Below are positions 51,398 through 59,668 of a DNA stretch of 59,668 bases, in pieces. A program made the position numbers and the translations under genes. Source of the DNA: an uncultured Alphaproteobacteria bacterium. GTDB taxonomy: Bacteria > Pseudomonadota > Alphaproteobacteria > RF32 > CAG-239. Position 1 is the first letter of the stretch; each line of letters opens with the position of its first letter. The stretch spans positions 1 to 59,668 of the forward strand of contig CALXWF010000027.1 of assembly GCA_944392285.1 (NCBI GenBank). Direction: 5' to 3'. Under the pieces are notes generated by a model, which was not told the origin of the DNA, searched no databases, and was given only the letters and a program-made list of their open reading frames with translations.

Positions 51398-54300
51398 TCA
51401 GAAATGATAAGACACCCCGAGATTCAGAGCATATCCATCATCTTCTTCCAAAAACTTCTCGGCAGAAATATAGGCATTTAAGTTTTCATGTCTGTAATCT
51501 GCCCGCAAGCTCAAGACCCCTCTGTCTCTTTCCACGACATAACCGTCCATTTCATAACTTCCGACCATGCCCGAAACCCCCGACTTAATATTTTGATAGC
51601 TGTTATTAAACTCATGATACCAAGTACCGCCGGCACGCAAGCGCAATTCATCTGTCTCGCTTAATTGCCAGTTTTTCTTAACATATAAGCCTAAACCGCT
51701 TTCAACCGACACATCATCCGTTGCCTCAATTTTCAAGCGTCCTTTTTCTTTAATGGCTTGCTGATGCATTCCCAAGACATTAAATTCAGCCGTCGGTTCA
51801 AGCACAAAAGCGCCGAAATCAAACTCTTTACGATACTCATTGCTAATACCGTAATACCAATTTCTCGTATCTGCCGTAACCTTAGTACCATCAACATAAC
51901 GTTTATACTCGCCAAAACCATAGCCGATTTTTGGCATTACCAGAAAACTGGAATTTCCGTTTTGATACAGCAAAGGTGCGCTTAATTGCAAAATAACCTC
52001 ATCGCGATAATAATCTTCATCATAATCACTGTCATAGTCGGTAATCGAAAAACCGATTCCATAACGGAAATTTTTATCAAAGCGTTTATCCCAAACACCA
52101 TAGGCTGATATAGCTTGATCCTCATAACCAAGCAAACCATCAACACCGTCAAAATCACGATACCCATAATCAACCCCGACAATTGTCCGTATTTCATCAG
52201 AGGCGGTATCTGCTAAAATTTCCGTGCCGATTTTGTGGTTTAAATTTCTCAGTATATCCATATTTTGTTTGGCAAAAAGCGGGAACAAACTCAACCCGAG
52301 TTGTTCGTTTAATGCCTTATTAAAAGTTCTCTGCGAAGGCGCTCTTTTTAGCACAGAAAACAATTCTTCATTAGTCCCGACATTATAATTCTGCGACAGG
52401 AAAGAAGCGGCGGAGGCATTATTCATCACGCTATCAAAAGACTTCATGGTCATAACCACATCAATACCGCCTTCTCCGTTTTGCCTTTTTCCGGCATCAA
52501 ACAAATAAGCCCCGGATTGAACATCCAAACCATTATCTTCACCTTGGAAACCGTTTTCAACTTCATATTGGGTCTGATTTCCTTGTGCCACAATCTGCGC
52601 GGAAGCTCTTACCGGCCCTGCAAAAGAAGGTGCCACAAAAGAGCCGTCACTCAAAATTTCAACAGTTCCGTCGCCGACCTCATCAAAATTCATTGCCAAA
52701 TTAGATGTTGTCAAACCATTATTGGCATAAGTCGCACCATTGCTGAGGTTAATGGCATTTTGCACCGCTCCGTTTACCGTTACGGTTCCGCCTTCATTGG
52801 TAATGAGAGAATTAGCGCCATTCGCTTTCAACCCCTCTCCCGTACCATCTTCACTGGTAATGGTAATCGTACCCTTATTCACCATAACCACTCTGCGATC
52901 ATTTTCGGCCGTACCATCGACATAACCATCTGCATACATACCGATACCATTACTGCCGGTAATAACGATTTTTCCGTTCGAAGAATTGGAAACACCGACC
53001 GCGTTCGTTTCAGAGGCATAAATACCTATTCCGTTATCACCGGTAATCTCAATCGTGCCTTCGTTGGCCCCCTGAGATGTTCCGGAAAAATGCATTCCCG
53101 TAGCATTATTGCCGGTAATCTTAATCATCGCCGTACCATAATTGGCACCGTTCACCATATTTCCACCCGAAGTCTTCATTCCAAAAGAACCATCGCCGGT
53201 AATATCAATTGAACCGGTATTAATCGTACTGTTTTTAATATTGCTGACCTCAATGCCGGTGCCGCCGCCCGCCGCAATGACTATATCACCGCGATTTTCT
53301 ACGACGTCGCTGTTTGCAACCGACATAGCTGTTCCCCCGTTTTCCAAAGTAATGATACCGCCCGCCTCGTTGCTGATATTATCAGCATAAGCTGCTGTAA
53401 TGCCGATCCCGGACTGCTTCAAAGTAATAACACCGCTATTGGCGACTGTCACCGGACTCGCAGGCGGCACGGGATCCCCGCCCCCTTCGGGAACCGTCTC
53501 CGGATTCAGCGCCGAGATACCTATACCGCCGGTACCGTCTGTCTCAATCGTACCGGCGTTTGTAATTGAACCGCTTCCACCCAAGAATAAAGCCGTCGCG
53601 TTATCTCCCGTTGCACTGATGGTACCAGAAGATTTAACCGTTACACCGTCTCCCAAAACTTTAACACCGAAAGAGTTACCGCCTTCGGCAGAAACTCTTC
53701 CCCGTTCCGCTACGGTAATAAAGCCTTCGTTCATCTGAATCCCGATTGTATTGTCGCCCCCTGTCGCCTCGACTATGGCATCATTATCACCGGCACCTAT
53801 TTGAATATTATCACTTTTCGTTGAGTTAATGCCAATGGCATTCTCACCGGAAACCGATATTTTGCCGCGGTTGCCTATAGAGATAGTCGAAGTGGTGTCC
53901 GATAAAGAAGTTTTTTCGCTTTCATCATAAATTCCCTGAGCATTAGCACCGGTTACCTCTATTGAACCGGAATACTGAATACGGGAATCTTCACCGGAAG
54001 TTTTGATACCGAAAGAATCGTCACCCGTAACCGTAATGCTTCCCGTATAATTTCCATAAATGTAACTTGCAGAGGAATCAATGCCAATTCCCTTACCGTT
54101 AACAGTAATACGACCATTGTTTGTAGACGACCCGCTTCCGATATTGATACCAGTTCCCTCAGCGGAAAGAGTGATACTTCCGTTGTTAATGACACTGCCG
54201 CCGGAAGCATTGATCCCCGTTCCGCCTTTCTGCATCAAAATTGAACCGCCGTTGCTGACGTCAGACACAGTTGCATAAATGCCGGTGCCGTTTTCCTGCA

Positions 54301-56083
54301 TCGTAATCGTGTTATTATTATCCGCTTCGCCATTACCGGCACGCATACCGACACCGCCGTTCTCAATCGTAATGGTGCCATCGTTGGTAATCGTCCCGCC
54401 GGTCGTTTTCATTCCCGCACCATCGGACACATTTAAAATGATTGCGTTGGAATTTGTACCCTTCCCGGCGCTGTCGACATTCATTCCGTCGGCCGTAAAC
54501 TGACCGCCATCAATATCAATTGTTCCAGAATTAACCAATTCGCCTGCATCTAACGTACTGTCGGAAAGATACATTCCGGTAACGGTCGCTCTCCCCGAAC
54601 CGCTGATACTGATTGAACCGCCATTGGTCGCCTTCCCGTAACCGCTGAGAGACATTCCAGTCAGCGAAGCCGGACGATCCCAGTTACTGGTCATCGTAAT
54701 ACTGCCGCTGTTTGATAATTCGATTCTTCCCGGAACGTTGGCCGAGCTGACTTCAGATATCCCTTTATCTAAAACGCCTGCCATGGCTATCAGCGAAACA
54801 TTGGAACTTGTCGGCGTTACGGAATCGGAATTATACATATTAATCGTACCGTTATTAACGGCTTTGGTCGTCTCATCAGCCGTGTTCACCAGACTGGCCT
54901 GCATTCCGACCATTGTTCCGCTCATTGCCTGATTTTCTGCAAGAATTGTTCCACCGGCCTCGTTAGACACTGAAGCACCGGTATCTGCATACATACCGAT
55001 AATTCGAGTCGCTGACACACCGGCGGCATAGTTTCCCGTCATAACCATATTCAGACTGGCACCCGACAAATTGCTGGCTAACGATGCCGAACTGGCGGCC
55101 ATACCGATCGCTGCATTATGCGCATTAACACTGATAATGGCCTTATTATTGGCAAGACTGTTGTTTTCAGCCGCCATACCGACAGAAGCATCGCCGACGC
55201 TGATAACCGGAACCGCTCCGTCCGCGGCTGCATTTTCAATGGTCGCCCCTTCGGTCGCTTTTATACCGACGCGCAAAAACTCGGCATCATCCAGAATACT
55301 GTTGCTGTTCCAGTTCAAAATTGAACTTATCGGTGTCTGTGAACCGTTGACGTCATTGGTCGAATTATTCAAGACCGAAAGATTCGCACTGTTGGTATAG
55401 GCCGAGGTTTCACCGACTTCATGTATAATCGGCTTATAAGCGCCGCCCTCGCCTACCGGCGCTCCGACCGAGGGCGTCCCGGTTCCGGCCAGCGAAGCCA
55501 TATTATGATCAGGATCTGGTTCAGGAACCGGTTCAGGCTCTGGTTCCGGCTCGGGTTCTGGTTCGGGCGTCACAGGCACATAATGCCCGCCTCCGCCGCC
55601 ACCGCCTCCGCCGCCGAGCAAAAGCGCCGCAACCACACCGCCGAGCAAAATCACCCCGCCGATAAGTTTCCAATTTGAAGAGGTTTGCGGAACCCCATAA
55701 TTGCGCGAATTAAAGCCTTCTCGAAAGAATGCCGGAATCCGATTCGAATTCATAAAGTTATCATAATCGACCGCGGCGATTTCATTCACGCAAGCAGGTC
55801 TGGGATTGGCCCCTGCCGCCCGAAACGAGTTATAAGCCCGATAATCTCGCTCTTTAATGGCCACGCAAAGTCCCGTATCGCCGTCTTCATTAGGCGTATC
55901 AATATCCAACCCGCGATCAACCGCCATTTTCAAAACATTAATCTTACCATCTGAGGCAAACTCATACATCTGATTCCAAGACTTCGGCGCCAAACCTCTT
56001 CCCCAAGCGGTCTGATTACCGAGAACCAAAAAAATGGATAAATATACCAAAACAGTTTTGAAAAATTTGTTTCTAAAAATCAT
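51398..56083 (-). CDS. Large autotransporter (type V secretion) with ankyrin-like/TM/Pro-Glu N-terminus
   Basis: A 1561-aa surface protein. Order: signal peptide (1-28); an ankyrin-like module (about 35-95: DGKINVLKMAVDRGLDIDTPNEDGDTGL); a hydrophobic stretch (139-156) running into ten glycines (157-166); a Pro-Glu repeat (172-192); a passenger of about 1050 residues of short Asn/Gly/Ser-rich repeats (NSGTI, NNGTITL, GNNATGM types), typical of a beta-helix adhesin; and a C-terminal autotransporter barrel (about 1290-1561) ending LGVSYHF with the correct terminal Phe. The start ATG lies in a minus-strand A/T-rich leader. The barrel would be inserted by BamA. The adhesin role is inferred. Confidence 0.88.
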   Translation of the reverse strand: MIFRNKFFKTVLVYLSIFLVLGNQTAWGRGLAPKSWNQMYEFASDGKINVLKMAVDRGLDIDTPNEDGDTGLCVAIKERDYRAYNSFRAAGANPRPACVNEIAAVDYDNFMNSNRIPAFFREGFNSRNYGVPQTSSNWKLIGGVILLGGVVAALLLGGGGGGGGGGHYVPVTPEPEPEPEPEPEPVPEPDPDHNMASLAGTGTPSVGAPVGEGGAYKPIIHEVGETSAYTNSANLSVLNNSTNDVNGSQTPISSILNWNSNSILDDAEFLRVGIKATEGATIENAAADGAVPVISVGDASVGMAAENNSLANNKAIISVNAHNAAIGMAASSASLASNLSGASLNMVMTGNYAAGVSATRIIGMYADTGASVSNEAGGTILAENQAMSGTMVGMQASLVNTADETTKAVNNGTINMYNSDSVTPTSSNVSLIAMAGVLDKGISEVSSANVPGRIELSNSGSITMTSNWDRPASLTGMSLSGYGKATNGGSISISGSGRATVTGMYLSDSTLDAGELVNSGTIDIDGGQFTADGMNVDSAGKGTNSNAIILNVSDGAGMKTTGGTITNDGTITIENGGVGMRAGNGEADNNNTITMQENGTGIYATVSDVSNGGSILMQKGGTGINASGGSVINNGSITLSAEGTGINIGSGSSTNNGRITVNGKGIGIDSSASYIYGNYTGSITVTGDDSFGIKTSGEDSRIQYSGSIEVTGANAQGIYDESEKTSLSDTTSTISIGNRGKISVSGENAIGINSTKSDNIQIGAGDNDAIVEATGGDNTIGIQMNEGFITVAERGRVSAEGGNSFGVKVLGDGVTVKSSGTISATGDNATALFLGGSGSITNAGTIETDGTGGIGISALNPETVPEGGGDPVPPASPVTVANSGVITLKQSGIGITAAYADNISNEAGGIITLENGGTAMSVANSDVVENRGDIVIAAGGGTGIEVSNIKNSTINTGSIDITGDGSFGMKTSGGNMVNGANYGTAMIKITGNNATGMHFSGTSQGANEGTIEITGDNGIGIYASETNAVGVSNSSNGKIVITGSNGIGMYADGYVDGTAENDRRVVMVNKGTITITSEDGTGEGLKANGANSLITNEGGTVTVNGAVQNAINLSNGATYANNGLTTSNLAMNFDEVGDGTVEILSDGSFVAPSFAGPVRASAQIVAQGNQTQYEVENGFQGEDNGLDVQSGAYLFDAGKRQNGEGGIDVVMTMKSFDSVMNNASAASFLSQNYNVGTNEELFSVLKRAPSQRTFNKALNEQLGLSLFPLFAKQNMDILRNLNHKIGTEILADTASDEIRTIVGVDYGYRDFDGVDGLLGYEDQAISAYGVWDKRFDKNFRYGIGFSITDYDSDYDEDYYRDEVILQLSAPLLYQNGNSSFLVMPKIGYGFGEYKRYVDGTKVTADTRNWYYGISNEYRKEFDFGAFVLEPTAEFNVLGMHQQAIKEKGRLKIEATDDVSVESGLGLYVKKNWQLSETDELRLRAGGTWYHEFNNSYQNIKSGVSGMVGSYEMDGYVVERDRGVLSLRADYRHENLNAYISAEKFLEEDDGYALNLGVSYHF

Positions 56084-56190
56084 AGAAATACAACCCCAAT
56101 TTTAGTCAATACTTGATTTTTAGAAGAAATATCTTTTGGCGTCAAAAAAATATCTGTTTTAATCACAACTTATTAACACTAAATTAACCT

Positions 56191-57816
56191 TTAAGGAAGA
56201 CGACAAGCGGCAAAAATATCCAAACTTTTATCATACAAAGCCGTTGTGACACCACCGATTCCCAAAACGCTATGAAACAAATTATCATGAGAATACTGCC
56301 GAGAGACATTTTTAAGCAAACATTCCTTATCCACACGCCAAGCCTTGGCCGTATCATCAGGCAGCCACATCAAAAACGGAATATGCGTTTGCGTATCGGG
56401 TGCAATCACATATGGCGCCGCATGCAAATAAATACCGTTCTCTCCGAGAGATTCCCCATGATCGGAAGCATAAATCAAAATCGGATGATATTTGCTCTGC
56501 AGTTGCTTCAACACCTCAATAATTTCGGCTAAAGACAAACTGGTTTCATAAATACTATTATCATAGGCATTAATAATTTCTTGTTGACTGCACAAATCCA
56601 AACGCTCGGTTTCGCAAGCCGGCATAAACCGTTCACTTTCCGGCCGATAGCGCAAATAATAAGCCGGCCCGTGGCTTCCTTGCTGATGCAAAACCACCAC
56701 CTGATTTTGCGCCGTTTCTTCTATTTTTTGTGCCAAACCTTGAACCAAAGCCGCGTCAAGACAATGCCCGCCTTTGCATAAAACCTCCGTTTCCACTCGA
56801 TTACAAACGCCCTTACAGCCAGAGTTATTTTCTCGCCACCAAACTTTATACCCCGCACGCTGCATAATATCGAGCAGATTTTCCGTATAAGCGGCTCGAC
56901 TGGCACTAAAATTCTGCGCATTGTCGGCCGCAAACATACAAGGCACCGAAATTGCGGTAGACGTCCCGCAAGCCTTAACTTTCGGATAATTTATCAAATC
57001 AGCCGCAAAAGGTTCTAAAGGTTCATTAGTATCTCTCTCATAACCGTTAAGTGAAAAATTTGCCGCGCGCGCTGTCTCTCCGACCACCAAAACAATCAGA
57101 TTCTTTTTGTTATCGCTAATTTGGTTGAAATCAAATTTTGCATCTTCACCGATTTTAACCAATGGCCGATTCGCACGCCATTTGATTTTAACTGCCGAAA
57201 TAACCGCACCGATATAATTAACCGGCAACAAATAATATTTAACATCTCGATTATTGCGGGCAAATTGTGCCACATATTTAAAATTACCAAAAATCAACCC
57301 TGCCGCCACCGCAAGAGAAAACAATATCATGAGCAAGCGGTACCAAATTTCTCGCGATAGAGGCGCATAAATAATTTTTGTCTTATAAACAAGCCAAGCC
57401 GGAACAACACCAAAAAACAAAAAATCAGCCACAAAGGCCATATTAAACAGGTCTGCCGCTTCACTCTTGTCCGTTTCCAAAACATTAAGCAGCATAATCT
57501 TGTCAACGGCAATATTAAATGTCACCATAAAATAATAGACCACGCCGTTCATCAATAAGATTAAGATTGTTAAAGGCTTAAGCGTATATTTAAAAAACAA
57601 CAGATTCGCCGCCAAATTAAATAATGCGGCAAAGCAAATAAAAGTTAAAGTTTGAAATAAACAACTCTCACCAAGTTCTTCAATTTTATTGAAAAATACT
57701 TGATTATAGAGCAGCAGCACGCCAGCCGCAAAAATCAGGTTAAACCTGACTGCCGAACAAGTCCAAAAATAACGTTGCTTAAAAAAAGAGCGTATTTTCA
57801 AGAAGTCGACAGCCAT
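56191..57816 (-). CDS. EptA-type lipid A phosphoethanolamine transferase
   Basis: Inner-membrane enzyme that adds phosphoethanolamine to lipid A phosphates, lowering its negative charge. The 541-aa protein has five N-terminal membrane helices (DUF1705-type, 1-200) and a periplasmic sulfatase-fold domain. Metal and catalytic residues visible: VVGETARAANFSLNGYERDT (Glu247), nucleophile Thr285 in ACGTSTAISVPCMFA, and YASDHGESLGENGIYLH near residue 455. The family includes MCR enzymes, which raise polymyxin tolerance; whether this one does is untested. It lies 24 bases after ugd on the same strand. Confidence 0.92.
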   Translation of the reverse strand: MAVDFLKIRSFFKQRYFWTCSAVRFNLIFAAGVLLLYNQVFFNKIEELGESCLFQTLTFICFAALFNLAANLLFFKYTLKPLTILILLMNGVVYYFMVTFNIAVDKIMLLNVLETDKSEAADLFNMAFVADFLFFGVVPAWLVYKTKIIYAPLSREIWYRLLMILFSLAVAAGLIFGNFKYVAQFARNNRDVKYYLLPVNYIGAVISAVKIKWRANRPLVKIGEDAKFDFNQISDNKKNLIVLVVGETARAANFSLNGYERDTNEPLEPFAADLINYPKVKACGTSTAISVPCMFAADNAQNFSASRAAYTENLLDIMQRAGYKVWWRENNSGCKGVCNRVETEVLCKGGHCLDAALVQGLAQKIEETAQNQVVVLHQQGSHGPAYYLRYRPESERFMPACETERLDLCSQQEIINAYDNSIYETSLSLAEIIEVLKQLQSKYHPILIYASDHGESLGENGIYLHAAPYVIAPDTQTHIPFLMWLPDDTAKAWRVDKECLLKNVSRQYSHDNLFHSVLGIGGVTTALYDKSLDIFAACRLP

Positions 57817-57840
57817 AGCAGAACCTTTCTTTGAAGAAAT

Positions 57841-59157
57841 TTAAAATTCGCTTCTTGATTTAATACCGATACAGCTATATTCAAACCCCTGACGGCAAAC
57901 TTCTTCTTTGTTTAAGATATTGCGCAAATCCATAATCTGCATTTGCCGCATTTTAGCCTTAAGTTTTTCCAAATCCAGATGTTTAAATTCTTCCCATTCG
58001 GTCAGAATAACGGCAATATCAGCACCCGCACAAGCCGTATAAGGGTCTTGCGCATAGCTGACCTTATCGCCTAAAATAACTCTGGCATTATCCATTGCCT
58101 TGGGGTCATAGACAGTAACATTTTGATTATAATGCAACAAATTTTGCAAAATCTGCATCGCCGGAGACTCGCGACAATCATCTGTTCCGCCTTTAAAGGC
58201 CAAGCCCAGCACCGCAATTTTGGCTTGCGGATTATGTTTAACGGCAGCGGCCACTCTCTTAGCCATTTCCAATTTGCGCTCATCATTTTTGGCAATGGTC
58301 GTTTCAATCAAATTAAGCGAAACACCGAATTTGCGCCCCATTTGTGCCATGGCATTCGTATCTTTTGGAAAACAAGAACCGCCATATCCCGGCCCCGGAT
58401 TTAAGAACTTGCGCCCGATACGACTATCCAGCCCCATTCCTTTTGCCACTTCATTAATATCGGCACCGGCTTTTTCACAAAAATCAGCCATTTCGTTAAT
58501 ATAATGAATTTTCATCGCCAAAAAGGCGTTTGAGGCATATTTAATAGTTTCGGACGAACGACGATTAACCGCCAAAATCTCGGTTTTATCGGAAAAAGGC
58601 TGATATAAACGACGAATAACATCAAGAGCTTTTTCGCTGTTAGAGCCGATAACAATTCTGTCCGGATGAAAAAAGTCATGAAGCGCAAAACCCTCGCGCA
58701 AAAACTCCGGCAAAGAAATAACATCAAATTCCGCTTTCGGATTATGTTTTCTGATAATATCTTCAACCTCATCACCCGTACCGACAGGAACGGTAGACTT
58801 GGTTGCCACTACCGTATAACCATCCAAAAACGGAGCCAATTCTTCGGCCGCGGCATAAATATATTGCAAATCCGCCTCTTTTGTCACCGGATGCGGCGGG
58901 GTTCCAACAGCCAACATCACGACATCAGCTCCAGGAACGGCATCTTTCATATTTTGCGTAAAGCGTAAAGCGCCGGAATTTAAATGTTTCAGATAAAGCT
59001 CTTCCAACCCTTCTTCATAGAGTGTCACTTTTCCTTTATTAAGTGCTTCTATTTTCGCGGCAATTTTATCAACGCAAATAACCTGATTCCCAAGCTCAGC
59101 CAAACCGACACCGGTTGGCAGTCCGACATAACCCGTTCCGATAATTGCAATTTTCAT
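57841..59157 (-). CDS. ugd: UDP-glucose 6-dehydrogenase
   Basis: NAD-dependent enzyme oxidising UDP-glucose to UDP-glucuronate, used for surface polysaccharides or aminoarabinose. It has the N-terminal Rossmann site IAIIGTGYVGLPTG, the central domain with NAFLAMKIHYINEMADFC, the active Cys in GPGYGGSCFPKDTNAM and the C-terminal domain (AVLGLAFKGGTDDCRESPAM). Of two adjacent ATG codons, 59157 is better spaced from GAGGA. It is upstream of and probably co-transcribed with the EptA-type gene. A GDP-mannose or UDP-ManNAc dehydrogenase is less likely given the sequence. Confidence 0.92.
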   Translation of the reverse strand: MKIAIIGTGYVGLPTGVGLAELGNQVICVDKIAAKIEALNKGKVTLYEEGLEELYLKHLNSGALRFTQNMKDAVPGADVVMLAVGTPPHPVTKEADLQYIYAAAEELAPFLDGYTVVATKSTVPVGTGDEVEDIIRKHNPKAEFDVISLPEFLREGFALHDFFHPDRIVIGSNSEKALDVIRRLYQPFSDKTEILAVNRRSSETIKYASNAFLAMKIHYINEMADFCEKAGADINEVAKGMGLDSRIGRKFLNPGPGYGGSCFPKDTNAMAQMGRKFGVSLNLIETTIAKNDERKLEMAKRVAAAVKHNPQAKIAVLGLAFKGGTDDCRESPAMQILQNLLHYNQNVTVYDPKAMDNARVILGDKVSYAQDPYTACAGADIAVILTEWEEFKHLDLEKLKAKMRQMQIMDLRNILNKEEVCRQGFEYSCIGIKSRSEF

Positions 59158-59285
59158 CATAGTTCCTCAACATCTGTTAAACACAGTTAGAAGAGATTTT
59201 AAACAAAAGCTCAAAAAAAAGAAACGTTATTTACATTTTAACCACAGACATTGACATACCGCGCCGAATATTTGCAAATTTTCTG

Positions 59286-59668
59286 TTAGAGCCCCATAGA
59301 CCGAACAACGGACAAACCGTCGACGGCGGCAGACACGATTCCTCCGGCATAACCGGCGCCCTCTCCGCAAGGATAAAGCCCTGAGATATTGGCTTGCATG
59401 GTTTCGTCGCGCAAAATTTTTATCGGTGACGAGCTACGTGATTCTACGGCGGTTAACACGGCATCCGGATAATCAAAACCGGGGAGCTTTTGCGCCATTA
59501 AGGGCAATCCCGCACGCAGAGTTTCATATACAAAATCAGGCAAACATTCCCTAAGATTCGCCGGCGTCACTCCGGGAATATAACTTGGCGTTACACTGCC
59601 GAGTTTTTTGCTGGCACGATTTGCCAACAAATCTTTAAGTAACTGAACCGGCGCAAAATAATTTTCTC
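59286..59668 (-). CDS. COG2509-like FAD-dependent dehydrogenase, truncated at window edge
   Basis: The C-terminal part of a flavoprotein whose frame runs off the right edge; only about 126 residues are visible. The conserved end ISGLYPCGEGAGYAGGIVSAAVDGL is typical of uncharacterised FAD-dependent dehydrogenases (COG2509), and GSVTPSYIPGVTPANLRECLP fits the same family. The TTG at 59630 is internal because the frame remains open to base 59668 with matching sequence (ENYFAPVQLLKDLL). The reaction is unknown. It is upstream of ugd on the same strand with a 128-bp gap. Confidence 0.82.
   Translation of the reverse strand, partial: ENYFAPVQLLKDLLANRASKKLGSVTPSYIPGVTPANLRECLPDFVYETLRAGLPLMAQKLPGFDYPDAVLTAVESRSSSPIKILRDETMQANISGLYPCGEGAGYAGGIVSAAVDGLSVVRSMGL

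Noticed and set aside
52700..55400. Possible CRISPR array from the repeated units
   Set aside because: Repeat units are diverged, vary in spacing and keep one reading frame. They encode beta-helix turns.
52481..55954. Series of plus-strand open frames opposite the autotransporter
   Set aside because: They arise from the repetitive, low-stop composition of the autotransporter's complement. They lack ribosome sites, and the minus strand has a clear signal peptide, repeats and barrel.

Overview
The window (59.7 kb, AT-leaning) looks like a chromosomal segment of an alphaproteobacterium. Evidence: the contiguous block pyrH-frr-uppS-cdsA-rseP-bamA-lpxD-fabZ-(flagellin)-lpxA-lpxI-lpxB, the use of LpxI rather than LpxH, the plsY-dprA-topA cluster, an alphaproteobacterial-looking tRNA-Met, and hflK-hflC-degP. 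A flavodiiron protein, rubrerythrin and a PerR/Fur-type regulator with a Fur-like operator point to an anaerobic or microaerophilic life, for example in an animal gut. That habitat is inferred. The cell is Gram-negative with lipid A, and it carries a flagellin and MotA/MotB.

Layout. 1-3.7 kb: 3' part of prfC, comEC, and a tiny secreted Cys-rich protein. 3.7-4.4 kb: two unknown genes. 4.5-17.5 kb (minus strand): the envelope-biogenesis block from pyrH down to lpxB, split between fabZ and lpxA by a large flagellin gene with a beta-helix-like insert. 17.7-21.9 kb (plus): plsY-dprA-topA. 22-23 kb: two convergent unknown genes sharing a hairpin terminator. 23.1-26.8 kb: MATE transporter, flavodiiron protein, and divergent perR-rubrerythrin. 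26.8-27.9 kb: a small membrane protein and a lipoprotein. 27.9-31.9 kb (minus): TPR-MoxR-DUF58-TPR operon, with a 119-nt imperfect inverted repeat between moxR and the DUF58 gene. 32-36.6 kb: UvrD/PcrA helicase, ROK kinase, GltD-like flavoprotein. 36.6-38.8 kb: a four-gene operon (CxxC membrane protein, helical protein, thioredoxin-like lipoprotein, tandem ArsR regulator) behind a strong promoter with an AT-rich dyad. 38.8-40.2 kb: amidohydrolase and tRNA-Met(CAU). 40.4-41.8 kb: motA-motB. 41.9-46.8 kb: Mrp ATPase, hflK-hflC-degP-holC. 46.8-48.4 kb: an unknown 529-aa protein with a zincin motif and a possible papain-like C-terminal region. 48.5-51.2 kb: hisS and an ArsB/NhaD-type permease. 51.4-56.1 kb: a 1561-aa autotransporter with an unusual N-terminus. 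56.2-59.2 kb: EptA-type phosphoethanolamine transferase and UDP-glucose dehydrogenase. The window ends inside a COG2509-like flavoprotein gene.

How it fits together: much of the window builds or decorates the outer envelope (lipid A, phospholipid precursors, BamA, RseP, autotransporter, EptA, Ugd, flagellin). A second theme is oxygen and thiol stress (perR-rbr, flavodiiron protein, the ArsR-linked thiol operon). The candidates for undescribed biology are the beta-helix flagellin, the ArsR/thioredoxin/CxxC-membrane operon, the two-motif putative peptidase and the autotransporter with an N-terminal cytoplasmic-looking module. No stretch longer than 300 bases lacks a gene.
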